Source: Hexactinellida sp. DTS-2022 (lineage: Eukaryota > Porifera > Hexactinellida). Taken from it: DNA of 64,000 bases. The stretch covers positions 6,079,042 to 6,143,041 of the forward strand of contig JAPNXP010000010.1 of assembly GCA_028753945.1 (NCBI GenBank), read 5' to 3'. Below are positions 11,057 through 21,726 of this stretch, in pieces. The notes under the pieces are model-generated. The model was not told the origin of the DNA. It did not search any database and worked only from the letters and a program-made list of their open reading frames with translations. Positions within the stretch are counted from its first letter, which is position 1. The number at the start of each line of letters is the position of its first letter. The translations under genes and the position numbers were made by a program.

Positions 11057-12830
11057 AATACTACTAATTCAATAAATTTATATTTTCCGTGCTAAAATTA
11101 AGAATTCGCCTAAATAAATTTGTTCTGCTTTTGTTCTGTCATGGAAGTGTGTTTGTAGCCAAATTTATGCTTACACACTTATGGCGCACTCGTGATTGAA
11201 ACAGTTTTCAAGAGAAATAAACTTTTACCACATTTCCTTATTGAAACTGTGAATTATAACCAAAGTTTCGTTGACAGTAAAATACTGTGCACGGAAAAAT
11301 CAAATTAGATGTAGGCTAATTAAGCCACCATCCTACTTTTCTGGTGGCTAAAGAATAAATAACGGTCGGTTTAACAAACCACTGATGGCTTAACAAACTT
11401 CTGATGCCGTAAAATAACACGAATATTAATAACAAATAATGCAACGAAAACATAATCTTCATAAAGTCAAATAATCTACAATTTATCCTGGATTAGTTAA
11501 GCCTCCAAAGGCAAATTTCGTGGCTAACCAAACCACCTAAAATTTGTCGACCACTTGAAAAAAATATTTGCAGTGGAAATTACTTTTTATACAACGTCAG
11601 GTACTATAGTAGTTTGGACATAATTCGTTCAACAATTAATTATGCAAATATCCATCAACCATTTACACAAGTTTATGTCCAATTTTAACCGTTATGTCTT
11701 GTAAAGCGATGGACTATTAACCGAGTAAAATTCTAGTTCCATTTTACTAAACTTATTCCAACTATTGACTCTATATATCGTAAGGTATTATTTTAATATC
11801 TACATGGATAATGACTCTGCTACTTAAATCATTCTACGTGCATTTTCATACATGATATTAATTACTGACCTATACAGACTAATACAATTTATTATTGTTC
11901 TATAGAATTTCTACAATTACATACTATAATCAATATAGAAAATTTGTTTGCACTTTATACTTAATCGTTTGACCCTCCCTGCATGCTTGTTAACTTCTAC
12001 TAAAAGGTAGATTTATCATGCAAATATTTGTTTGATTTTTACTGTGCCGACTATACTACGTAGTGGTCAGTAATTAAATCTTTTTGTGTGTCAAACCATT
12101 TGACTACATTGTGTAGAACCCATGACTTAAGATATTAATTTCAGGGGTAATTTATTTTCTGATACAATAACGTAGATTCTCATTATAACGAACACGGATA
12201 AGGCGAACAAAATTTAATTCTTCTAGTTTATACAAATGCTTGCAAATTATTATGATTGATACGAATTCCGGGTGATACGAACAGATTTACTGTCACATAA
12301 TTATATTAAACTTATTGTATGTTCCTTATAACTCAAAAATAATTCAAAGAACAACGAATTTATTTAAAATTCAGCGCCAAATTATGTTAAATTCAAAAGA
12401 ATTAGGCTTTCAAGAAAATGTTATTCATTGAACTATGATTTGATTATGAATATAAAATATTTCAATTGACTAGACAAGTTAGCTTAGCTAAGGATTATTC
12501 TTAGAATTTTAGATTGATAGTTTATTATGATTTCTTTTTAATTATTATTTAGGTGCCATGTTCAGGTTTGTTGTATTCGAAAATTAAATAGAAATAATAT
12601 ATTTAGAAAAAACGTATAGTGTTCCATTATGATATTGTGTTCTCTTTGACTAAAAATTTGTTTTTAAACCACATTTTTTCTATGAATAATAATGATTAAA
12701 CTAACAGTTCATCCAATTTCTTATAATTTGCAATTAATTATCTACTTTCCCTCAACTATATTTCCTGTTTAAGAAGTAATAATCATTAATTGTAATTATA
12801 ATCCATGAATTAATTAAATCATACCAACAG
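11057..12830. other. No gene seen; one degenerate MITE
   Basis: AT-rich DNA without a supportable gene. A worn CAGT-type element covers about 12171-12292 (TTATAACGAACACGGATAAG inside, TTTACTG at the right end). Confidence 0.4.
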
Positions 12831-12838
12831 TATATAAA
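12831..12838 (+). promoter_or_regulatory. Isolated TATATAAA box
   Basis: This canonical TATA sequence resembles those before the single-exon genes of the window. Its only nearby ORF is the 24-codon hydrophobic frame at 12923. Confidence 0.3.
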
Positions 12839-12922
12839 TTGCCTAGGAATCACCACACAGTTCTTTTATTCGCTGTTTTTAACAGGAAAGATTTCATACA
12901 ACATTGTTTGCTGTGAATACAA

Positions 12923-12997
12923 ATGGATTCTCAATTCATAATTGTTCCGATCATCTGTTTGACAGTTATTTATTATTGTCTGTTAATTGAATTTTAA
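12923..12997 (+). CDS. Possible micropeptide (24 aa, hydrophobic)
   Basis: A short frame encodes a 24-residue, mostly hydrophobic peptide (core IIVPIICLTVIYYCLL) that could span a membrane. It starts 84 bp after a TATATAAA box. Support is weak: the peptide is short enough to occur by chance in AT-rich DNA, and no relative is seen. Confidence 0.15.
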   Translation: MDSQFIIVPIICLTVIYYCLLIEF

Positions 12998-13381
12998 CTT
13001 AAATGGGAAAACTGATAATTAACTCTATAGTGGGATTGAAGTAAATCTAATCAAGGGTTTTATAAGGTGTTAAAATTCACTTTATTTAATGTTTTCTTTA
13101 TCGAGTATATTTTCTTAATTAATTGCTCGTAATAAAATTGCTAATTATAAAGTTATCAGTCAAATTACTTTATAAACTTGTGTTTTTAGGAACAAATCAT
13201 TTAGACCTTGTTTAACACTTCATGTTAATTAAATTTGTCAACATATAAATTATCGATGCTCCAAAAGATTTACATAAAAGTTATATCCCAAAATTAAATT
13301 TTTTCATATTAATAAACCATTTGATGTTCAATTTATAACCAAAATAACTTTACATTAACTAAAATTAAAAATGCTCACAAG

Positions 13382-14314
13382 TTAATTTGAATTCTTATTT
13401 ACACTCAAATCCCCGATCGATTTTCTAACTTCATCAAATACTTCAGTTGCAAACGATTTCTGTTTTTTAAAAGATTGTTCAAGTATCGATTCGGAATTTG
13501 TGTGTAATAGTTGAGGAAGGTTCAGTTTGCTATAAGCGATGTGTCTCTGACTGGAATGTAAATAATCCAGGAATGCAGAATGAGGTCTTTCGGGTAGAAA
13601 CAACGAATATCGATTGAGTACAGGCGGGCAATCGATTTCTGAAAAAGATTGTTCAGATGAAATATGAATTGTTGAGTTTGGTATCGTTTTTGGTGCTCGA
13701 TAGAATTGTCTGTTGAGGGTATGAATAGGCGTATCATCGAGTGATGAATCCTTGACAATGGATTGGTCGGATGAAATTGAGTTTACATCCGAAACATCAG
13801 TAAGTGGAGTTGAGTTTTCTGATTTTTCTTCGGTTCCAATACTTGATTTCGTGCTTGTGCTTTCAGTGTTACTTGTAACTGTTTCCAATCTCGGGCGACA
13901 AGAAGTTGATTTTGGGAAAACGCTCATATCTCCATCCATGTCATCATCGGAACAAATCGAGAGATCAGTAAAATCTTCAAAATCTTCACATCCAAATTGA
14001 TAATCAAGAGGTGTTAAAAGTTGACTATTTATAGCAATTTGTTCTAGATCGATATCACTGTCAAGTCGAGTACATCTTGACATAAGTTCACCATTCTCGA
14101 TTCTCATTTTTAATAAATCTTGCTTGATTTGTGTGATATTGTCATCAATTCGCATTTCCCTTCTATTTAAACTCATTAATTTTTTGGTTGTTTGTGCTCG
14201 ATATTCTTCATGAGCTGAAGGTACAAATGAAAAATCAATTTCTCGACGTTCAGTTGGTTTAGGTCCCATTTTCCTGAATAGGAAGGTTCTTAATTTCCGT
14301 TTGATTGAAGGCAT
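13382..14314 (-). CDS. MPS-start coiled-coil protein, paralogue 1
   Basis: This single exon encodes 310 residues. A basic N-terminus (KRKLRTFLFRK) is followed by a heptad-rich helix (about 35-105: YRAQTTKKLMSLNRREMRID, then DNITQIKQDLLKMRIENGEL). Next comes a long acidic, Ser/Thr-rich disordered stretch. A short conserved helix ends the protein (FATEVFDEVRKSIGDL). The 36918-37613 gene shares the MPS start, the coiled-coil pattern and the C-terminal helix, so the two are paralogues. I recognise no known family; a scaffold or cytoskeletal linker is a guess. A TATAAATA box lies 43 bp before the ATG. The antisense frame inside it is a shadow. Confidence 0.7.
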   Translation of the reverse strand: MPSIKRKLRTFLFRKMGPKPTERREIDFSFVPSAHEEYRAQTTKKLMSLNRREMRIDDNITQIKQDLLKMRIENGELMSRCTRLDSDIDLEQIAINSQLLTPLDYQFGCEDFEDFTDLSICSDDDMDGDMSVFPKSTSCRPRLETVTSNTESTSTKSSIGTEEKSENSTPLTDVSDVNSISSDQSIVKDSSLDDTPIHTLNRQFYRAPKTIPNSTIHISSEQSFSEIDCPPVLNRYSLFLPERPHSAFLDYLHSSQRHIAYSKLNLPQLLHTNSESILEQSFKKQKSFATEVFDEVRKSIGDLSVNKNSN

Positions 14315-14357
14315 TTTGTAAATATTTTATTAATTAAACTACTTGATTGTCACCAGA

Positions 14358-14365
14358 TATTTATA
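14358..14365 (-). promoter_or_regulatory. TATAAATA box of the 14.3 kb gene
   Basis: On the minus strand it reads TATAAATATCTGG and sits 43 bp before the ATG. It is almost the same as the boxes at 37665-37672 (TATAAATACTTGG) and 47137 (TATAAATACTGGG). The short distance implies a 5' UTR of only about 10-20 nt. Confidence 0.6.
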
Positions 14366-16490
14366 CTAGTGTGGCTATTGCAGTGAATTGAAATGGGTTC
14401 TCATTAGAATGGCTACGGAACTGAGATTGTGCCTAATACTACATTAATAGGGCTGCGTATAGAAAGTATTGATTCAACAGTTGTTATAACTTCCAAGTAG
14501 TTTGGGAATTTATCCATTACTAATCTTGTGTGTTTATCGTGCATTTATGGCTTGAAAAGTATCAGGTTTCTAATTAATCTCGGAATATTTGATTGGTTTT
14601 CGTAGGAGCAAATTATTGATATATTTTTTGTCAGTTTAACATTTTAGAACCAGTTCAATCCCAAGTTTTTTCGATGTCATTGCCTTTTACTCTGTTTTAC
14701 TGTACATAGCTAATCTATTCATTTCTTATAATAAGTGTGAGATATACACAAACATTCAGGTTATAATTGCGCGCCTAAAATTATAATCGCCTGAATTATG
14801 TGCGCTTAATCTGATAGTTTTGTCTAATTAAATTTCCGCTGCCTAAATTATAGTAGTCTCTCGTTATTAGGAACATCAGTCGAAATTTACTAATATTATC
14901 CAGAAATTCGTATTAACCGGAGTCACTTGGATGCATTTGTATAGGCTAGGGAATTAAATTTGTACTCCTTAACCGATATTTCTTATCCGTGTTCCTATTA
15001 CGAGAATCTCATTATTGCTAGGCAAATGACTCTTTACTGGCAAATTATGTTATTCCTTCTGAGATTGATAAAAATGTGTTATCTGTCAATGGGTACTCAT
15101 TTCGTTTATGGATCCATTTTAATAGTGATCCCATTTGTCTGAACTTCAGCCTAAGCGAGATTTGCCCTTTTGGGAACCTTCGAACCATTTTTTATCAAAT
15201 TTAAGTGATTTTGTATATATATTTCTGCAATCTATTTCATATTTAACATGCACGATCGGTTAACCCAAGCCATGGAAGTATTGTATAAGTTTGAAAAGTA
15301 TTTCTTTTGTCTAGAAACCATTTAGTGGCATTAATATTGAACTATTGAGCAAAAAAATACGGATAATTTCATTGTTTATATTGGTACATTTTTTGTTGTC
15401 TGTTAAGGGATTGACGTGTGATATTTGTTTACCTATCACACGTTCACTTGTATATGGCATCAATTCTCTGTTTTGGTGAGAACTTTGGGTGTTCGATGTC
15501 TTTGTAGTGAGATGTCTATACAGCATGGTTCCTATTAGAAGATTAAAAATGTCCGTTGAACAGAATGTAATCCTCTAAATGAATAAATGTGTCCGTTATT
15601 GAATCAAGGTTTCAGTTAGGTATTTATTAATCTGACAAATGAAGCCAAATTCTTGAAACTAAAAACAAAATAATTAACTGTTATTTAGCATTGGTAGTTG
15701 CTTTCATAATTAAAGTTTTATAATTGCTTGCGAACCTATTTAAATATCTTCCTAATCACATTAATATTTAATTAATTTTAAGATTCTCTTAATATTCTTT
15801 CAGAACTGTTAATTAACCAAATTTCTAATCAATTTACTTCGAGGAACTAGTATACCGCTAAGTTGATTTACTTTTCTTATTCAATTGCATTGACATTCCT
15901 ATTTGCCAACGAGGAGGAATTAATTTTGAGATAACTTTGGAAATCTTATTCGTATTTAAGCGGGAAATAATCTGGCGCTTAAACTCCATTACTCCAATAA
16001 CTAAATTAAAATTCCTATCGAAGATTTGTCTAAAAACATTTCACAATTACTCCAAATATTCAGACTACTATAACACAATTTATGATGCCTAAAATAGTAG
16101 CAATCTTATTAACATGCTTTGCTATATAGTATTATTCCTGGACAATGCTATGAGTACTTTCTATGAGGTCATTAGAAATTTCAGAAGAATCATAATATGA
16201 AACTATTTTTATTTGCTTACCTCGAGATTGATTAAACAACATCTACAATGTTTTGCCTAATTAGCTGATTAAACAAGAATCATATTTTCATTTTTAATCA
16301 CGAATATTCATTCACGTGAGCAATCACTTGAATAATACTGATTAAAATTTTGCCCTTTATATCTTCCGATATTAAACTTTCACAATTGTAAAGGGTCAAC
16401 TAACTCAACTTACATTTGAATCATTTTTAATATCGATATCAACTTGTCATTCACCTCGAGTTTGACCTAATCCTTATAAGAAAAGGAATA
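14366..16490. other. No gene seen; one degenerate MITE
   Basis: A worn CAGT-type element covers about 14852-15013 (TCTCGTTATTAGGAACA left; TTCCTATTACGAGAATCTC right, inverted). The remainder is AT-rich and shows no supportable gene. Confidence 0.45.
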
Positions 16491-16768
16491 CTTATATTTC
16501 TGCCAACATGTTTTCAAACAAAACCCTGCTTCGAAAATGTGAATTTTTGATGTTTAAAATAGCTTGCAAGTGCCTTCAAATTTACTTTAGAAAGGTGTTG
16601 GACGATATTTATGTAATTCCTATAAAAAGCAAACACTTTTCTGTAATGAATAATTTCCACATTTCACAGTTGACTCGTTTTTTCGTACCCTTCTTTTGTA
16701 ATTTTTGTATACACATTTGAAAAGCAGGGTTTTATATTGAAAGCTGTTGACCGACATATAAGAAAGGC
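16491..16768. repeat. Family H composite
   Basis: Left, middle and right blocks match family H (CTGCCAACATG at 16501, AAAGGTGTTGGACGA near 16590, GCTGTTGACCGACATATAAG near 16743). This suggests one element expanded or two overlapping copies. Confidence 0.5.
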
Positions 16769-16891
16769 CCTTGCCAATACACACTCATCTTAATACAACT
16801 GAATACAAAATAATTTATACAAAAAACCAACATTAAACAATGGATGCATGCAAGGTGAACTGAATAGGATTAGAACTCAATTAGTTATACA

Positions 16892-18469
16892 TCACATACT
16901 ATCTGTCCTTGCAATTCTATCATTAACAACACCTCTAAGCACATCAACTGCTGACATCCATTTCTCACGATGCAAATCATTCTGTGCTTGTATTTCATAA
17001 ACTCTATCTGGTGTGTTAATAAAGAAAACACCACCATCTCTATCTTGTTTTGATCTTGGTGCCTTTTCTAATGATTTGATATTAACTAGGCTTATATGGC
17101 CCTTCAATTTATTACTTGAAGGATCGTAGTAGCAAAGGTTTTCGTTTTCACAAGAGAAACATCTTGTACGGAATTTTTTCCCTGTAACACCACTGACACC
17201 ACGTTTATTAAGGGTTGACCTTATATCTCTTTCTGCTTGAAGGATTTTTGATTTGTATTCAAGATTTTCTTCTGCCTCCACATATTCTTGTTCTTTCGCT
17301 TTTTTAAAATCGTATTCTGATTTTTTGCGATCTAATGCTAGTTTTAATTGTTCGTTTTCACTTGTTAAGAAATCCTTTTCTTCAAGAAGGACATTTATTT
17401 TGTTTTCAGCCTCCATTAAGATGTCCGCTGTTCGATTTTTAACTGACATAGTAGAACTTTTGTTCTTAGAAAAAGTAGAACACACCGATACTCTATCACA
17501 GATCGTCTCAGTTTCCAATCGTTCTTTTATAGAATTCAGGCCGGATAATTTCTGTATTATTTCTCCATCAAGTGATAGTATCAATAAATGTATGCATTCC
17601 TCGTTTAAAAATGCACTCACGACATCTTGTAGCATTTGAGAGCCTCGAATAACTGGAAATTCCAATTTTTCATTTATGACAATCTGTGTTAATTCTTCTG
17701 TATTTTGCATGAACGAAACGTAAATAATTTCCATTTCGTGCCTGTTTAATTTCGTTTTAGTGGCAAGTTTTTTGGCTGTTTTGAAAAGTTCGTTTGTATC
17801 CTCTAAACTTTGATTTAATATCAAATAAATTGTGTCCGAACACAATATTTCTTGAATATTTTGCTGTTTCGAAGCACCGAGTGTTATGATGTCATCATTT
17901 GATTCCTTCAAAGCATTGAAAATAGTTTTAGAATTGCTCGGACGTTTTCTGGGTAGCGTTGCGTAATTCGGAACATCTCCACTTTGCAAAAATTCAAATT
18001 TTAAGTCTAAATATAGAACTACTTTAGTGGCATATTTCAATTTCGGTATCAAATCGATCATAAGTTTCGTTGACATTGTATTTGTATTAATATGATCACC
18101 TAAATCAATTTCAGCTTCGGCAATTGTTTTCCATTTACTAGAAAATTCAATTTCTATCGCATAACTACACAGGGTCTTTTCATAATTTGTACTTTTCTTA
18201 CTTTTAAAGATTGTAAGTTGAAGCATAACATCATCAGGTGTGTTTGCGAAATCTAAGCGCCACAAATTAGATTCTTTTTCCTTATGAAAGGTGTTAGTCC
18301 AAGATATATCTGTACCTTTGCTTGAGTAATCCACCGATTGATTTTGTCGAGACCATTTGACGTTTATCCCTTTCGGTTCAAAAGCATTTGTGAATTCGAA
18401 TTCTGCATATTCATATACCGATTTTACATTGAATAACAGGCCTTGATATTTCTTACTTCGTTTGAGCAT
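16892..18469 (-). CDS. NT-C2 / thioredoxin-like / coiled-coil / PH protein, paralogue 1
   Basis: This single exon encodes 525 residues. An NT-C2-type domain (about 10-165) has FEFTNAFEPKGINVKWSR and paired beta strands as in the EEIG1/EHBP1 N-terminus. A middle domain (about 205-310) resembles a nucleoredoxin/tryparedoxin-type thioredoxin fold (EIIYVSFMQNTEEL; HLLILSLDGEII) but lacks the CxxC active site, so it cannot be redox-active in the usual way. A charged coiled coil (about 350-410) leads to a C-terminal PH domain (about 420-512: KRGVSGVTGKKFRTRCF ... VYEIQAQNDLHREKWMSAV). The likely role is membrane/phosphoinositide and partner binding, inferred from the domains. The 51940-53655 gene is a paralogue with the same order. 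A TTATAAAA sequence lies about 70 bp before the ATG. Confidence 0.75.
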   Translation of the reverse strand: MLKRSKKYQGLLFNVKSVYEYAEFEFTNAFEPKGINVKWSRQNQSVDYSSKGTDISWTNTFHKEKESNLWRLDFANTPDDVMLQLTIFKSKKSTNYEKTLCSYAIEIEFSSKWKTIAEAEIDLGDHINTNTMSTKLMIDLIPKLKYATKVVLYLDLKFEFLQSGDVPNYATLPRKRPSNSKTIFNALKESNDDIITLGASKQQNIQEILCSDTIYLILNQSLEDTNELFKTAKKLATKTKLNRHEMEIIYVSFMQNTEELTQIVINEKLEFPVIRGSQMLQDVVSAFLNEECIHLLILSLDGEIIQKLSGLNSIKERLETETICDRVSVCSTFSKNKSSTMSVKNRTADILMEAENKINVLLEEKDFLTSENEQLKLALDRKKSEYDFKKAKEQEYVEAEENLEYKSKILQAERDIRSTLNKRGVSGVTGKKFRTRCFSCENENLCYYDPSSNKLKGHISLVNIKSLEKAPRSKQDRDGGVFFINTPDRVYEIQAQNDLHREKWMSAVDVLRGVVNDRIARTDSM

Positions 18470-18536
18470 TTTGATTATCAGAACTGGAATTATTTCTTTT
18501 AATACAAGATTGTAATTCTATCCGAATTGTGCCTAG

Positions 18537-18544
18537 TTTTATAA
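18537..18544 (-). promoter_or_regulatory. Probable TATA box (TTATAAAA)
   Basis: On the minus strand it reads TTATAAAACTAGG, 67 bp before the ATG of the NT-C2/PH gene. It is less like the shared TATAAATA form. Confidence 0.35.
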
Positions 18545-19007
18545 GGAAATTGAGATTAATTTTCCTTTGAAGGGACATTTTATATCTAGCTCAATATTAG
18601 ATAATATCCTATTAGCAAATGAGCTATTAATGTAAGAAATCAGTCAGTGCAAATATAATGAACTTATTAATAAATCAGTTCCTATTAAAGTTCCATATTT
18701 ATCACAACTCAAGGTATATCTTATTATTATATAATAAATATTTTACTCAATTAACTATCCTATGATATAATTATAATTGTAATCAGGTTCTTCATAAATT
18801 TGGATGCTTATTTCTAGGCGCGCAGAAATTTGATACTTTGAAAAAAACATCATTTTAAGCCTCCAGCATACTGCTAAGGAATTTAGGCGGGCTTATCCAT
18901 GGAGCCATGTAGGCATGTACTACCTTGGTATCATCCTTTCATGCTTATACGTATAATTGTCAGATCCCATTAATTGCTAACATAATATATGCTTATGAAC
19001 CTACAAC

Positions 19008-19078
19008 GTTATGTAACCGATCCAAAGTGGGGGCTAGCCAATATGTGACAAACCATCCTTTATAATTACAAAATTTAC
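19008..19078. repeat. Partial family I repeat
   Basis: It contains AACGTTATGTAACCGATCC and ATGTGACAAACCATCC and is truncated at the right. Confidence 0.5.
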
Positions 19079-19394
19079 CTTGTTAATTCACAGTATAATA
19101 ATTTCATTTAGTTCCTCAAACAATTCATTTACAGAATACAGTTTAACAAGTAATGTTAGATCGAAGTTAGGGAAAGGATGAAATCTTGGTTAATCCCATC
19201 ATTATTAATTTCAGTTCCAATACAAAGCTTCCAGTAGCCAGTACTCCTTTGCAAATAGACAATATTATCATTTAATTTCATTTAATCAAACAATTATTAT
19301 ACAGAATACAGTTTAACAATAACAAGCTAAGAGGGTTTAGGACTTTAGTTAGCAAATAATTTTTGTTCTTGGGAAAGGATTAGGTATGTTTAGG

Positions 19395-20600
19395 TTAGTA
19401 TTTCTGGAAGCAATCGTTATAATCACCATGACACACACAGATAATATTATCTGTGTTGTCTAGTGTAATACCGTTTAGGAATGTGAAGTGCCCTTTGCCC
19501 AGAGAATGCTTGAATACTCCGTCAGGTGAGAAGATACGGATTTCGTTGGTTGAGTTATCAGTAATTATGAAGTTACCTCTCTTATCTATTGTGAAGAAGA
19601 AGGCTGTTGTCATCTGTTGTTCCAGTCCTCTTAATTCTATCTTCCTCAGATAAGTACCGTCTCTGTTGTAGCAGTAGATAGTATTCTGGTCGAGGGATAT
19701 AATGTGGAGAGTGTCTGAGTGTATAGCGATATCAGTGGGGGAATTGATTTCTTCAGAACCGAACTGTTTAACAAATTGGAGATCTAAGTTAAATACTTGG
19801 ATTCGTTGTACATTAAAATCACACACATATACGAATCCCGCTTCATAACACAATCCTGATATTCCTGTAAAGTATCCTGGTGCAGTACCTCTAGAGCCAG
19901 TTTTCTTAATGAACTGTCCGGCTAGACTAAACCTCAACAAACTATCTGTAGCCCTATCTGTCACAAACACTCCATCTTGTGACACACAGATACCATATGG
20001 CTCTTTCAAGTGGTCAGTTCCGAATGAGCGCAGGTATTCTCCATCTGTATTCAGTACTTGAATACGACAGTTACCTTTATCAGCAATGAAAACTTCATTC
20101 GTGTTTCTATCGACTGATATTCCTCTGGGCGCCCAAAACTCGCCATTTCCTCCACCAATATTACACTTCTTAAGAACAGGGTTTTCTCTCCCCACATACT
20201 CTGGTATCAGTTCTATCAACTCAGTCTCTTGTATCGACTTTCGAATCTTACCAGAGAGACAACGAAACTCAATTAACTCCAGATTTTCCACTGCTACCTT
20301 CAATTCTCTTTTGGCGCGTATCTTCGCATCGATTCCTTCCCTCAATGAGTCTAATTCCCCGCCTAGAATATTGCTAGTCATCACAGTCACCGCATTATCT
20401 CTCACGATTCTCAGCTGTTCCATTGCCGCATCCAACTCAACATTCCTATCGTGTCCCTCCTTCATTCTCGCTAGTCTTCCCAGGAGATTCCGTCTCTTCT
20501 CCGCTAGCAGCAAATCCAGCTCATCAAACGTCCGTTCTATTTCCAGTTTCAGAGCTTCTAGCTTAGCATCGATATTCAGTGCATCTCTATTAGCAGCCAT
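19395..20600 (-). CDS. Coiled-coil NHL-repeat protein, tandem copy A
   Basis: The protein has 401 residues. The N-terminus (about 9-120) is a charged coiled coil (KLEALKLEIERTFDELDLLL and following). The C-terminal two-thirds form about six NHL blades, with recurring patterns such as PRGISVDRNTNEVFIAD, CRIQVLNTDGEYLRSFG and IRIFSPDGVFKHSLGKG. This is the coiled-coil plus NHL half of a TRIM-NHL protein; no RING or B-box is visible in the frame or just upstream, so E3 ligase activity cannot be claimed. The NHL propeller usually binds RNA or protein. Start: MAANRDAL; copy B lacks one of the two alanines. An upstream exon carrying a RING is possible, but a family K repeat and the hAT element occupy the upstream DNA. 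Confidence 0.85.
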   Translation of the reverse strand: MAANRDALNIDAKLEALKLEIERTFDELDLLLAEKRRNLLGRLARMKEGHDRNVELDAAMEQLRIVRDNAVTVMTSNILGGELDSLREGIDAKIRAKRELKVAVENLELIEFRCLSGKIRKSIQETELIELIPEYVGRENPVLKKCNIGGGNGEFWAPRGISVDRNTNEVFIADKGNCRIQVLNTDGEYLRSFGTDHLKEPYGICVSQDGVFVTDRATDSLLRFSLAGQFIKKTGSRGTAPGYFTGISGLCYEAGFVYVCDFNVQRIQVFNLDLQFVKQFGSEEINSPTDIAIHSDTLHIISLDQNTIYCYNRDGTYLRKIELRGLEQQMTTAFFFTIDKRGNFIITDNSTNEIRIFSPDGVFKHSLGKGHFTFLNGITLDNTDNIICVCHGDYNDCFQKY

Positions 20601-20659
20601 CTCTTCTATAAACTGAATGCAATGCAGATCCTATACAGGTCTCAATATAATATTACTAA

Positions 20660-20825
20660 TGCGACCATGCTTTCAACAGGCAAATTTATGTGCGCCTAGT
20701 TTTAGTTAGAGCTCGCTCACACGCGCCTAAATTTCTCAATTGGTTTACATTTATCGAAATGTCTTTCGATTTTCACGCGAGTAATTTTAACTTTCATTTC
20801 AAAATTTCGCGGCTGTTCAAATACT
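20660..20825. repeat. Family K repeat (copy A upstream)
   Basis: Blocks TGCGCCTAGTTTTAG, GAGCTCGCTCACACGCGCC and TCGATTTTCACGCG match copies at 24236, 38085, 39228 (inverted) and 56811 (inverted). It was present before the NHL duplication, because the other copy has it at the same place. Confidence 0.7.
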
Positions 20826-20878
20826 TTGTAGGAAAAAAAAATTGGGGGAAAAACTCCTACGTTGGATGCCATACTACC

Positions 20879-21726
20879 CAGTGATGTGCTCCGTTACTAG
20901 TAACGGAGTAACGGTAACGGTAACGGTAACGGTAACGGAAAAAGTAACGGTAACGGAAGAAAAAAAGTAACGGTAACGGAAAAAAGTAACGGTAACGGAG
21001 GAAAAAAAGTAACGGTAACGGAAAAAAGTAACGGTAACGGAAAAAAGTAACGGTAACGGAAGTAAAAGTAACGGTAACGGAAAAAAGTAACGGTAACGGA
21101 AAAAAGTAACGGTAAAGGAAGAAAAGAAGTAACGGTAACGGGAGAAAAAAGTGTAAGGAAATCATTTACATTTATCTTTATTCAGTCACTCTTACCATTC
21201 CATTACCGTTGCTCTCTTACCGTTCCTATGTTAAACTTTTCCATTACCGTTACTCAGTTACTCCATTATTCCGTTATTCCGTTATTCCGTTACTCCGTTA
21301 TTCCGTTATTCCGTTACTCCGTTATTCCGTTACTTTTAATTAATTACTGTTATCTTTAATTACATTACCGCACTGTTACATCGTTATCTTTAGTCCGTTA
21401 CTTTGTTACTTTTAATCAGTTACCGTCCGTTACATTAAGCTAAAGGTAACTGATTGAATGTAACGGCTTAACGGTAACGGAAGAAATAAAGTAATCGTAA
21501 CGGGGGGAAAAAAGTAACGGTAACGGAAGAGTTAAAGTAACGGTAACGGAAGAAATAAAGTAACGGTAACGGAGTAACGGTAACGGAAGAAATAAAGTAA
21601 CGGTAACGGAGTAACGGTAACGGAAGAAATAAAGTAACGGTAACGGAGTAACGGTAACGGAAGAATTAAAGTAACGGTAACGGAGTAACGGAGTAACGGA
21701 AGATTTAGTAACGGAGCACATCACTG
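20879..21726. mobile_element. 848-bp non-autonomous hAT element filled with GTAACGG repeats
   Basis: Perfect 20-bp inverted ends (CAGTGATGTGCTCCGTTACT and its complement) are bounded by an exact 8-bp duplication, ATACTACC (20871-20878 and 21727-21734). The 8-bp size and CAG..CTG ends identify the hAT superfamily. The interior has no transposase: it is almost wholly tandem GTAACGGTAACGGAA-type units (20900-21150 and 21440-21710), with a reverse-orientation CCGTTACTCCGTTATT block between (about 21190-21430). The paralogous site in copy B (about 24421-24428, TTACTACC) is empty. Confidence 0.92.

Noticed and set aside
17253..17639. Plus-strand 128-aa frame
   Set aside because: It is antisense to the coiled-coil part of the NT-C2/PH gene; biased codons produce such shadows. 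The same applies to 52202-52573, 53153-53362, 13752-14000, 7966-8388 and 20086-20616.
20857..21724. Two minus-strand frames (102 and 94 aa) rich in RYRYFFPLPLLF-type repeats
   Set aside because: They are translations of the GTAACGG tandem repeats inside the hAT element; no start context, domain or conservation supports a protein.
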